From: JAFARZ01 sp035651595
Lineage (GTDB): Bacteria; Actinomycetota; Actinomycetes; Streptosporangiales; Streptosporangiaceae
Reading direction: 5' to 3'
Assembly (NCBI GenBank): GCA_035651595.1
Contig: DASRFJ010000199.1
Span: 1-38,917, forward strand
Length of the DNA stretch: 38,917 nt
Position 1 is the first letter of the stretch. Every line of letters starts with the position of its first letter. Under the pieces are notes generated by a model. It had not been told where the DNA came from. It saw only the letters and a list, made by a program, of their open reading frames with translations, and did no database searches. The position numbers and the translations under genes were made by a program. Shown piece after piece: positions 7,325-14,522 of this stretch.

Positions 7325-8082
7325 TGGTGATACTCACCGCAATTCACGTCCAGGCACTGCCCGGTAATCGCCCGCGCCAGCGGCGACGCGAGGAACACGG
7401 CCGCGTCCGCGACCTCGTCCGGCAGGACGAGCCGGCCCAGATCGCTCCGCGCCGCGGTCTCGTCGGCGATGACCTGCGGGTCGACGCCGCGCTTGTGCCC
7501 GAGGTAGCTGAAGTAGAAGTCCAGCGAATCGCCTTGGATGTTGCCTGGTGCGATCGAGTTGACCCTGATGCCCTTCGGCCCGAGCTCGGTTGCCAGCGAC
7601 GACGCCATCGCGAGCAGTCCCGACTTCACCATCTTGTACGGGCCCATGCTCCGCTGCGAGAACCGCACCACCATCGAATTAATAAAAACTACGTTCTCTA
7701 TCCTAACGAACTGGCGTACCAGTCGCAAGGCCGTTATCACGTTCGCATCGAAAGCGTCTCGGACAGCGTCGAGGTCCACCTTCATCAGATCCCTGATCGG
7801 AGGCATGTGCAGCGCGTTGTACACGAGCGCGTCCGTGCGTCCGAACTCCGCCATGGCCGCGTCGGCAAGCCGCTCCCCGGCCTCGGGATCGGTGATGTCG
7901 ACCGGCACCGGCAGCGCACGCCGGCCGAGTTCGGCCACCTCCTTGGCGATCTCCTCCAGCCGCGACGCGGTGCGTGCGGCGAGCACCACGTCGGCGCCTT
8001 CCCGCGCGCTGGCCAGCGCGAGCGACCGGCCCACTCCCGGCCCGACCCCCAGCACCACGACAACCTTGCCGTCGAGCATCAT
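7321..8082 (-). CDS. Short-chain dehydrogenase/reductase
   Basis: 253 residues, classical SDR. The cofactor motif GVGPGVGRSLA is near the N terminus, and DI in PVDITDPEAG marks the adenine pocket. Ser in VFINSMVV and YKMVK (YxxxK) are catalytic. The C terminus GQCLDVNCGEYHH closes the fold. It interconverts a hydroxyl and a ketone with NAD(P)H. Paired ATG codons at 8082 and 8079 are the start candidates; I use the first. Codons around 7673-7715 (RIENVVFIN) are unusually AT-rich (GTA GTT TTT ATT AAT) and the segment seems a few residues short compared with typical relatives. In operon with DUF1214, SnoaL-like and sulfotransferase genes. Confidence 0.9.
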   Translation of the reverse strand: MMLDGKVVVVLGVGPGVGRSLALASAREGADVVLAARTASRLEEIAKEVAELGRRALPVPVDITDPEAGERLADAAMAEFGRTDALVYNALHMPPIRDLMKVDLDAVRDAFDANVITALRLVRQFVRIENVVFINSMVVRFSQRSMGPYKMVKSGLLAMASSLATELGPKGIRVNSIAPGNIQGDSLDFYFSYLGHKRGVDPQVIADETAARSDLGRLVLPDEVADAAVFLASPLARAITGQCLDVNCGEYHH

Positions 8083-8104
8083 CAGCCCAGCATCCCTTCG
8101 TTGG

Positions 8105-9244
8105 CTATCCCAGCATGCGGAGCGCGCAGGCGGCCTGCCGGGCCGCGATACGTGCTGCCCACTCGGCAGGCGTGATCCGCTGGTCGTAAGGCAGGAATTC
8201 GCTGACATCGCTGACCGGCACGATGTCCACTGCCGGGCCGTCGGCCGCGGTCAGGTCCCGGGTGAGCCGCTGCCAGCGAAGCTGGATGTACCCGCGGTCG
8301 TGCCCGGTGCGCTCCAGCCAGTTGACCACGCCCGGATTCCGCTCGCTGATCACGAACCGCATCATGCCGTCCGGGTCCACCCGCGCCTGGTCCGCGGTGA
8401 GGCTGGTCTGGTGGTTCACGTAGTCGAGCGAGACGTACCACCTGCTGCCGAGCTGGATGCCCTGATAGGGCGCCACCGCACGGCCCGCGGCGGGCACGGT
8501 GACGATCATCGCCTGGTCGTCGGCGAGCTCGTAGTGCCCGGCCGAGGAGAACTGGGTGGCCAGGCCGCCCGGGGTAAGCCGCGGCTGGGTCAGCGTGTTG
8601 ACCGGTTCCTTCAGGTAGAACCACTCGGGGAACGCGAGAAACGTGCGGAGCCGGGACAGCAGGATCTTGCCGGCCACCCCGTACCGCTTGGCGGCCACCG
8701 ACGACTCGGTGAGCGGGGCCGGCGCCCCGCCGGCCTGGTCCGCGCGGCGGATCCGGATCGTCCCGCGTCGCTCACTGGCCCAGTCGCTGTACACCTCGCG
8801 CACGACGAACATCGCGGACCCGGCCGGCGGCTTCACCCGGAACTCGAACGAGCCGTCCGGCGCGATGTCCAGCGCGCGGTCATCGAACGCGGTCACGCTG
8901 TCCGGTACCTGGACGGGGGAGTAGTCGCCGTTCAGGATCTGGAAGTTCAGGTCTGCCGTGCTGCCTCGCCGCCCGGTGACCAGGTATTCGGCGTTGTCGC
9001 GCAGGTAGGCGTGCAGGTAGATGGTGTCCGGGTTGTCCAGGCCCATCTTCGTGTACGGTCCGGTGGACGCGACGAACGAGGGGTAGTCGCGCTCGTATGC
9101 CCACGCCATCCGCAACGAGCCCTGGATCGCGCCGGCCAGGTACTCGTAGCCTTCGGCGAGGTCCTGCTCGGTCTTGACGTGCGGCGCGTCCGCGATCAGC
9201 TGTTCCGCCGCCGCGATCGCCTCAGCGAACGGCTGGGTCAGCAT
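8105..9244 (-). CDS. DUF1214-domain protein
   Basis: 379 residues without a signal peptide. The middle and C-terminal parts (from about residue 130) have the DUF1214 pattern, including FREVYSDWA-like and RTFLAFPEWFYLKEP segments and a late RNPGVVNWL stretch. The biochemical role of DUF1214 is not known; the domain is often found near lipid and steroid metabolism genes in actinomycetes. It overlaps the SnoaL-like gene by 23 bases and is followed by the SDR after 22 bases, so it belongs to the same operon. I cannot assign a reaction. Confidence 0.78.
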   Translation of the reverse strand: MLTQPFAEAIAAAEQLIADAPHVKTEQDLAEGYEYLAGAIQGSLRMAWAYERDYPSFVASTGPYTKMGLDNPDTIYLHAYLRDNAEYLVTGRRGSTADLNFQILNGDYSPVQVPDSVTAFDDRALDIAPDGSFEFRVKPPAGSAMFVVREVYSDWASERRGTIRIRRADQAGGAPAPLTESSVAAKRYGVAGKILLSRLRTFLAFPEWFYLKEPVNTLTQPRLTPGGLATQFSSAGHYELADDQAMIVTVPAAGRAVAPYQGIQLGSRWYVSLDYVNHQTSLTADQARVDPDGMMRFVISERNPGVVNWLERTGHDRGYIQLRWQRLTRDLTAADGPAVDIVPVSDVSEFLPYDQRITPAEWAARIAARQAACALRMLG

Positions 9245-9707
9245 CGTTCAGCCGCGCGATGATCTTGTAGCTGGGCAGGTCGTCCAGCGACATCATCGCC
9301 TCATACGTCCGCCGGTAACCGGTGTGTGCTATGCGCCATTTGCCGTCCGCGTCCCGCCGGTACCGGTCGTGATAGAAGGCGGCGCCGACGATCGCGACCT
9401 TGTACGCGGTCGCGATGACCGTGTCCTGGAAGGACCAGATGCCAGTGGCGGTGTCCCCGTCGACCGCGATCTCCGGCTGGCCGGCCGCGTGCGAGGTCAG
9501 GATGTCCGGCCCGAGGTTGTCCCGGAAGAACGCGACGATCTCGGTACGCCCGGCCATTTTCAGCGGCTTGCCGTACGCCTGCGTCCCGTAGTCCACGGTT
9601 GCGTCCTCGGTGAACGTATCGCCGATCTCGTCCCAGAGCTTGGTGTCCACGCAGCGCAGGTAGCGGTACTTCACCTGCCGAATCTCTTCCATGGTGGCAA
9701 GGTCCAT
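9222..9707 (-). CDS. SnoaL-like (NTF2-fold) protein
   Basis: 161 residues with the SnoaL/NTF2 cone fold: helical start EEIRQVKYRYLRCVDTKLWD, then FTEDATVDYG, and strands ending in KWRIAHTGYRRTYE. Such proteins include polyketide cyclases, ketosteroid isomerase and dehydratases. Tyr and Asp residues are present in the pocket region, but the exact reaction cannot be assigned. The first gene of a four-gene leftward operon. ATG 9707 is used; no strong Shine-Dalgarno is seen, and the KstR-like site at 9741-9754 is 34 bases upstream, which fits a short or absent leader. Confidence 0.83.
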   Translation of the reverse strand: MDLATMEEIRQVKYRYLRCVDTKLWDEIGDTFTEDATVDYGTQAYGKPLKMAGRTEIVAFFRDNLGPDILTSHAAGQPEIAVDGDTATGIWSFQDTVIATAYKVAIVGAAFYHDRYRRDADGKWRIAHTGYRRTYEAMMSLDDLPSYKIIARLNDADPAVR

Positions 9708-9740
9708 GGCACAAGCTTGCCGTGTCCGCCCCAGCAAAAC

Positions 9741-9754
9741 AAGAACCTGTTCTA
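9741..9754. promoter_or_regulatory. KstR-like operator before the SnoaL operon
   Basis: AAGAACCTGTTCTA; on the minus strand TAGAACAGGTTCTT, matching TnnAACnnGTTnnA except for the last base. Flanks AAAC and GTTT extend the palindrome, as at the GMC site. Confidence 0.7.
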
Positions 9755-9804
9755 GTTTCTACGCGCCGCCGCCACGGACGGGGTGTGTAACGTACGTTTC
9801 CGGC

Positions 9805-9945
9805 ATTGCCGCCCGCATCCGCCGCGCCGCCCGCCCCGCCCGCCCCGCATCCGTCGCGCCGCCCGCCTCCGCTGCGCGCCCGCCTCCGCTGCGCGCCCGC
9901 CTCCGCCGCGCCGCCCGCATCCGCCGCGCCGCGGCGGCGGTGCGC
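9805..9945. repeat. CCGC-rich imperfect tandem repeat
   Basis: Successive units GCGCCCGCCTCCGCTGC, GCGCCCGCCTCCGCTGC and GCGCCCGCCTCCGCCGC lie within a wider stretch of CCGCCCG and CATCCGCCGCG words. It is not a CRISPR: there are no spacers of constant length. Confidence 0.7.
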
Positions 9946-10008
9946 GGCCTGTGCCTGGAGTGCAGTGTGCGGCTGCCGGGACACGAGCGGACCGGCAAGC
10001 CTGTCAGC

Positions 10009-10090
10009 AACGTGGTCGATTTGCCCTACGTGGTAGGTCGACCCCCGTACGCGGGGGCCGCGTTACCACGAAGGGCAAAAACACCACGTT
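10009..10090. repeat. Nested 82-bp palindrome
   Basis: Three nested arm pairs: AACGTGGT/ACCACGTT (10009-10016, 10083-10090), TTGCCCTACGTGGTA with one mismatch (10021-10035, 10064-10078) and CCCCCG/CGGGGG (10042-10047, 10052-10057), with a TACG tip. The internal loops are symmetric in size (4 and 4 bases, then 6 and 6). A complete cruciform or RNA hairpin could form. Confidence 0.8.
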
Positions 10091-10184
10091 AACGGGACCC
10101 GCCGCGCCCATCGAAGCCGTCCGCCGACCCGCCGGGCGGCCAGCGAACCCGGCCAGCCCCCGGGATAAGCCAGCAGGATCCGAT

Positions 10185-10215
10185 TTGCGGGGGGTAACTG
10201 TCCGCAATCATCTGG
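10185..10215. repeat. Collapsed copy of the long palindrome family
   Basis: TTGCGG is joined directly to GGGGTAACTGTCCGCAA and followed by TCATCTGGC. The right arm and right flank match the copy at 31491-31517 with one change (TAACTG for TAAGTG). Most of the left arm is missing, as expected after deletion of a long hairpin. Confidence 0.7.
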
Positions 10216-10350
10216 CGTGCCCGGCGGCCGCCGGACGGCGTGCCCGATGTGGGGCGATACGCCCGGTTTGGTGGCTGCTGTATCGCGGCGGGACCGCGTG
10301 GCCCGCGGCTTTTCTCGGTCTGAGGCCCGAGTGCGGTTGACTGGATAGAC

Positions 10351-10364
10351 GAGAACGTGTTCTA
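10351..10364. promoter_or_regulatory. KstR-like operator before the LLM oxidoreductase
   Basis: GAGAACGTGTTCTA; on the minus strand TAGAACACGTTCTC, matching TnnAACnnGTTnnA except for the last base, and followed by GTTT on the plus strand. It ends 76 bases before the GTG start at 10441. Confidence 0.7.
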
Positions 10365-10440
10365 GTTTGGGGGCGGCGGGGTGAGGCGGCGAGGCGGCGG
10401 GGTGAGGCGGCGGGGCGGCGGGGCGCGGAGAGGAGCAGCG

Positions 10441-11316
10441 GTGCGGTTTACCTATGCGGAGTCGATGACGGATCCGTCGTTCTACGGGCCGCTGGCCCAG
10501 GCCGCCGAGGAAGCCGGCTACGACACCATGATCGTCTCGGACAGCATCTGCTACCCCGAGCACGCGGACAGTGTCTATCCGTACAACCCGGACGGCACCC
10601 GGGAGTTCCTCGACGGCAAGCCGTTCATCGAGCCGTTCTCGCTGATCCCGGCGCTGGGCGCGGTGACCAAGCGGATCAGGTTCGCCCCGTTCGTGCTCAA
10701 GCTCCCGGTACGCAATCCGGTGCTTACCGCCAAGCAGGCCACGTCGACGGCGGTGCTCACCGGGAACCGGCTGGTACTCGGCGTGGGCACCAGCCCGTGG
10801 CGCGAGGACTACGACGTGCTCGCCGCCGACTGGGCCAGCCGGGGCCGCCGGATGGACGAGTCGATCGAGATCCTGCGTGGGCTGGCGACCGGGGATTTCT
10901 TCGAGTTTCACGGCAAGACCTACGACCTGCCGTCGATCAAGATCGCGCCGGTGCCGACGGAGCCGATCCCGATCCTGATCGGCGGCCACGCCGACGCGGC
11001 GCTGCGCCGGGCCGCCCGGCTCGGCGACGGCTGGATGCACGGCGGCGGCGACCCCAAGGACCTGCCCGGCTTGCTCGCCAGGCTGCGCGAGTTCCGGGCG
11101 GCGGCCGGCACCGCGGACCGTCCGTTCGAGATCCACGTGATCTCGATGGACGCGTACAGCCTCGACGGCCTCAAGCGTCTGGAAGAGCAGGGCGTGACCG
11201 ACGTGATCGTCGGCTTCCGCTGGCCGTATGTGGCTGGCCCGGACACCGAGCCGCTCCAGGACAAGCTGGACAACCTGCGCCGCTACGCGGACTCGGTGAT
11301 GTCGAAAGCGACCTGA
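10441..11316 (+). CDS. LLM-class (F420-dependent type) flavin oxidoreductase
   Basis: 291 residues with a luciferase-like TIM barrel. Typical blocks are YGPLAQAAEEAGYDTMIVSD near the N terminus, RIRFAPFVLKLPVRNPVLTAK, GNRLVLGVGTSPWREDY and PIPILIGGHADAALRRAAR. The WREDYDVL stretch and overall length resemble the F420-dependent members of actinomycetes, so coenzyme F420 is the likely cofactor (family inference; the sequence alone does not exclude FMN). GTG 10441 is chosen because AGAGGAG lies six bases upstream; a longer frame into the GGCGGGG repeat is unlikely. Single gene, convergent with the SGNH hydrolase after 15 bases, behind a KstR-like operator, so a role in steroid degradation is plausible. 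Confidence 0.9.
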   Translation: MRFTYAESMTDPSFYGPLAQAAEEAGYDTMIVSDSICYPEHADSVYPYNPDGTREFLDGKPFIEPFSLIPALGAVTKRIRFAPFVLKLPVRNPVLTAKQATSTAVLTGNRLVLGVGTSPWREDYDVLAADWASRGRRMDESIEILRGLATGDFFEFHGKTYDLPSIKIAPVPTEPIPILIGGHADAALRRAARLGDGWMHGGGDPKDLPGLLARLREFRAAAGTADRPFEIHVISMDAYSLDGLKRLEEQGVTDVIVGFRWPYVAGPDTEPLQDKLDNLRRYADSVMSKAT

Positions 11317-11331
11317 CCGGCCGGCCGGGGC

Positions 11332-12474
11332 TTAGCGTACGGTTACGGTCACCGTGTTCGACATCTTGCCGCGCGCCGGGTGCGCGTCGCCGACGGTGCG
11401 CGAGCCCTTCTCTGGCCACACGGCGAACAGGTAGGTCCCGGGCTTCAGCTTCGCGGTGTATCTGGTTGGGTGCGATGTGTCCGGGCAGAAGTTCGCGCCG
11501 GTGGTGACGTTGTGGGCGCAGACGACGTAGTCCCAGGCGCCCGGCGACGCGGTCCAGGTCAGTGTCGCCGAGCCCTTGCTGCCCTTCGCGGTGAGCTCCG
11601 GTGCCTGTTGCGGCCCCAACGGCGGGGACGGCATCGGGAACGGGAACGGTACGCCGACGGAGAAGTCGGCCGCGAGCGCGTCCACGAACGCGGCCGCGAT
11701 CTTCACCTCCCCGTGCGAGTTCGGGTGGCTGTTGTCGTAGAGGTCGCCGGCCGGATCGAGGCCCGTGTCGATGACCACGATCGGCGACTGCGGCGTCGAC
11801 CACGCCTGGCCGTCCCGCGCGAGATCCGCGTTGAACGTGGCGTCCTGCCGGGCCACGGCCGGCTTGTCGAGGTCGTTCTGATTCTCGGGCACCTTGCCCA
11901 GGACGACGCGGATGTCCGGGTTGGCCGCGCGGGCCGCGGCGATCAGCGGCTGCATCCTGGCCGCGGACGCGTCGGGCGATTCTCTGGCGAAGTCCAAGTT
12001 GGCCGAGCCCAGCAGCACGAGCAGGTAGTCCGGCTTGTCCTGTGCCACGGCGTGGTACATGGCGGCTGTCGCCTGCTCGATCAGGTAACCCCACAGGCAC
12101 AGGCAGTGCTGACCGAAGTCCGGATCGGCGTAGTCGTGGTTGTCGTACCGCGGTGACGGCAGCGTGCTGCCCAGTTCGGCGGGCGGCGGATCCGGCTTGA
12201 TCGTCGCCAGTCCGCTGTAGGGGCCGGCCAGGCTGAGGTCAACGCCCGCGGCTCGCTCCTGCTGGTAGAACCAGAACCGCCAGGTGTAGTCGCCGGCCTG
12301 GCCCGCGGTGATCGAGTCGCCGACGATCATCATCGTGACCGGTGCCGGCTTCTGCGACGCCCGCGACGAGACCGGGTGCGCGATCACGAGGATCGCGATC
12401 AGCAGACCGACGCAGAGCAGCGCAACGTTGCGCGCGTCACGGATCAGGTTCAGCGACGATCCCACGCCGGTCAC
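11332..12474 (-). CDS. Exported SGNH hydrolase with C-terminal Fn3-like domain
   Basis: 380 residues. A hydrophobic helix (about 17-33) is a signal anchor or signal peptide. Block I is MIVGDSITAG (Ser54), and block V is DNSHPNSHG with Asp247 and His250, the SGNH/GDSL triad. LLGSANLDF supplies the block III Gly/Asn region. From about residue 290 a beta-sandwich like fibronectin type III follows (GSATLTWTAS to MSNTVTVTV). It probably de-esterifies a polysaccharide or lipid outside the membrane. The start is GTG 12474, with weak support. It is divergent from the GT-C gene at 12546; the shared 71-base gap holds a copy of the GTTAC/CAGTAG motif. An exported esterase beside arabinan genes suggests removal of acyl groups from the envelope glycan (inference). 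Confidence 0.85.
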   Translation of the reverse strand: MTGVGSSLNLIRDARNVALLCVGLLIAILVIAHPVSSRASQKPAPVTMMIVGDSITAGQAGDYTWRFWFYQQERAAGVDLSLAGPYSGLATIKPDPPPAELGSTLPSPRYDNHDYADPDFGQHCLCLWGYLIEQATAAMYHAVAQDKPDYLLVLLGSANLDFARESPDASAARMQPLIAAARAANPDIRVVLGKVPENQNDLDKPAVARQDATFNADLARDGQAWSTPQSPIVVIDTGLDPAGDLYDNSHPNSHGEVKIAAAFVDALAADFSVGVPFPFPMPSPPLGPQQAPELTAKGSKGSATLTWTASPGAWDYVVCAHNVTTGANFCPDTSHPTRYTAKLKPGTYLFAVWPEKGSRTVGDAHPARGKMSNTVTVTVR

Positions 12475-12511
12475 GATACCCGGATGGCCGCGCGATCCTC
12501 TTCCACTTCTG

Positions 12512-12526
12512 GTTACTGCGCAGTAG
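12512..12526. promoter_or_regulatory. Shared envelope-block motif, copy 1
   Basis: GTTACTGCGCAGTAG, in the divergent promoter of the SGNH hydrolase and the GT-C gene, 19 bases before the ATG at 12546. Contains the perfect palindrome TACTGCGCAGTA. Four other copies of GYTACYNNNCAGTAR are at 23758, 28950, 28978 and 30004. Confidence 0.65.
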
Positions 12527-12545
12527 TCTCCTGGCGGAGGGTGTC

Positions 12546-14522
12546 ATGGTGCCGAGCGGTGACGGGGCCGTCGTCGACGAGGCGGCGGGTTCCCAGGGAA
12601 ACGGCGAAAAAGCCGAGGAAACACAGCGTTCGGCAGGCGCTGGCCCGGATTCGGCGTCCCGGCTGATCGGCGGCGCCTGGTTCCGCACGCCGCGCGGCGT
12701 GGCGACCTCGGCGATCGTGCTGATCGCGGCCCAGCTGATCTGGCGCGCCACGCTGCTCCGGCACGCGAACTTCTTCCAGGACGACTATCAGCTGATCGAG
12801 CAGGCCTCCGGCCAGTCGTTCGGCTGGCACTACCTGATGCAGATCCACTCGGTGCATCTGATGCCGGGGGTGTTCGCGCTGGTGAAGATCGTCACGGCAA
12901 TCAGCCCCTACAGCTGGCCGTGGGCCGCGGGTACCACGCTTTTCCTGCAACTGCTCGCGGGCCTGGCCGTGCTGCGGATGCTGCGGGCGTTGTTCGGGAC
13001 GCGGCCGGCGATTCTCGCGCCGCTGGCGCTGTTCCTCCTCACCCCGCTGACCATCGCGGCACTGGGCTGGTGGGCCGCGGCGCTCAACGTGCTGCCGGTC
13101 GAGATCGCGGCCGCGATGGCGGTGGCCGCGCACGTCGAGTACCTGCGTAGCGGCAAGCGCGGCCGCGCCGTGGAGGAGGTCGCCTGGGTCGTCGCCGGCT
13201 TGGCGTTCTTCGAGACGGCAGTGACGATTCCGGTGCTGCTGCTCGCGCTGACCGTCTGCTATTTCGGGCCGAACGGTCGTCCGGGTCCGCTGCGCGGCGC
13301 GCTTGGCGCGACGCTGCGGTCACAGTGGCGATTGTGGGCGACCTACGTGGCCGTCGTGGCCGGCTACGGCGCGCTCTACTGGACCTCGAAAACGGGGGCA
13401 GTGAAGATCGGCACGGTGTCGCCGGTGTCGCACGAGGCGCTGGGCTTCACGGGGCGGCTGATCTTCCAGACGTTCGTTCCCGGCGTGTTCGGCGGGCCGT
13501 GGCAATGGTATGCGCCCCAGCAGAACTCCTATGGGTGGGCTACACCGGCCGGTGCCGCGGTGTGGCTGACGTGCATCGCGATGGCGCTGGTCGTGCTGGT
13601 TACGGTGCGCTATCGCGCCCGCGCCGAGCGTGCTTGGCTGATCCTGCTGGGCTGGATCGTGGTCGCCGACGTGGCTCCGCTGATCGCCGGACGGCTGAAC
13701 GGGCTGCCGGATTACCAGACGATCGTGTTGTTCGCCCAGGACACCCGCTACGTCGCGGACGCGGCGCCGGTTCTCGCGCTATGCGTCGCGCTGGCGTTCA
13801 TCCCGCTTGACGGGGAGACCGATCCGCTGCGCAGGCCCGTGCGGTTCCCGCCGGTCCGGCGCCTGGCGGCTGTGGCCGCCGGAGCCGCGATCGTTATCGC
13901 CTCGCTGGTCTCGACCCAGCAGTACACGGGATTCCTCAAAGGCGGCCAAGCGCAGGCGTATCTGTCAAACGCGCACCAGGCACTGCGGTCCGGGCAGTCC
14001 CTACGGGGATTCGTCGACACATATGCGATGCCTGACATGATCCTGAACAGCTTCGGCGCGGGCGGCTACGCGTCCCAGGCCCTGGCGCCGCTGGCGGACA
14101 GCGCGCAGCGCGAGGTGATGGCCTCCGGCGCCGTCGCGCTGAACAACGCGGTCGCGTTCGCGCCCGACGGGCGACTGCGCCCGCTGGTCGACGCGACGGA
14201 CGCGTCGGCGCCGCTCGGCCCGTCGAATGGTTTCGGCCAGTGCGCGGGCGGCTCCGGGCCGGCGTCCATCACGGTCAGCTTGCCGGCATCGCTGGACTGG
14301 AACCTCTATGTGGTCCGGCTGGATTTCACCGACGGCTCGCCGTCCACGGTCGACTTCGGATTCGGCCTGGGTTCCCGGACGCTGAGGCTGCCCAGTTCGC
14401 TGCACCGGGTCTATTTCGACATCGTTGGTAACGGCAATACGGTGGTGCTTTCGAACATCGCCTCGACCAGCGGCTTCTGCGTCTCCAGAGTCGCGGTCGG
14501 TGATCCGGTGTTCGGCGCGTAG
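12546..14522 (+). CDS. Multi-pass membrane protein, probable GT-C glycosyltransferase
   Basis: 658 residues. A cytoplasmic N-terminal tail of about 55 residues is followed by a first helix and then an outward loop with adjacent acidic residues, FFQDDYQLIEQ. A D/E-rich first loop is typical of GT-C enzymes that use polyprenyl-phosphate sugars. Roughly ten more hydrophobic segments follow. From about residue 450 there is an extracytoplasmic domain rich in beta strands. ATG 12546 has GGAGGG five bases upstream. The next gene starts at its stop codon (TAGTG), so the two are coupled. Position beside AftD-like and arabinan-related genes suggests addition of sugar to an envelope glycan. The specific sugar and linkage are unknown. 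Confidence 0.72.
   Translation: MVPSGDGAVVDEAAGSQGNGEKAEETQRSAGAGPDSASRLIGGAWFRTPRGVATSAIVLIAAQLIWRATLLRHANFFQDDYQLIEQASGQSFGWHYLMQIHSVHLMPGVFALVKIVTAISPYSWPWAAGTTLFLQLLAGLAVLRMLRALFGTRPAILAPLALFLLTPLTIAALGWWAAALNVLPVEIAAAMAVAAHVEYLRSGKRGRAVEEVAWVVAGLAFFETAVTIPVLLLALTVCYFGPNGRPGPLRGALGATLRSQWRLWATYVAVVAGYGALYWTSKTGAVKIGTVSPVSHEALGFTGRLIFQTFVPGVFGGPWQWYAPQQNSYGWATPAGAAVWLTCIAMALVVLVTVRYRARAERAWLILLGWIVVADVAPLIAGRLNGLPDYQTIVLFAQDTRYVADAAPVLALCVALAFIPLDGETDPLRRPVRFPPVRRLAAVAAGAAIVIASLVSTQQYTGFLKGGQAQAYLSNAHQALRSGQSLRGFVDTYAMPDMILNSFGAGGYASQALAPLADSAQREVMASGAVALNNAVAFAPDGRLRPLVDATDASAPLGPSNGFGQCAGGSGPASITVSLPASLDWNLYVVRLDFTDGSPSTVDFGFGLGSRTLRLPSSLHRVYFDIVGNGNTVVLSNIASTSGFCVSRVAVGDPVFGA

Larger units (their letters stand above)
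9755..10440. other. Long intergenic region with low-complexity and palindromic DNA
   Basis: No gene is supported here. About 9805-9945 is a CCGC-rich tandem repeat (units such as GCGCCCGCCTCCGCTGC, period 17, about four imperfect copies). It is followed by a nested palindrome (10009-10090), a collapsed copy of the long palindrome family (10185-10215), a KstR-like operator (10351-10364) and GGCGGGG-type repeats to about 10430. Open frames across it have repetitive Pro/Arg/Ala composition and no recognisable domain. Confidence 0.7.

Noticed and set aside
9805..9945. Possible CRISPR array
   Set aside because: The units are directly adjacent and have no unique spacers of fixed length; it is a GC-rich tandem repeat.
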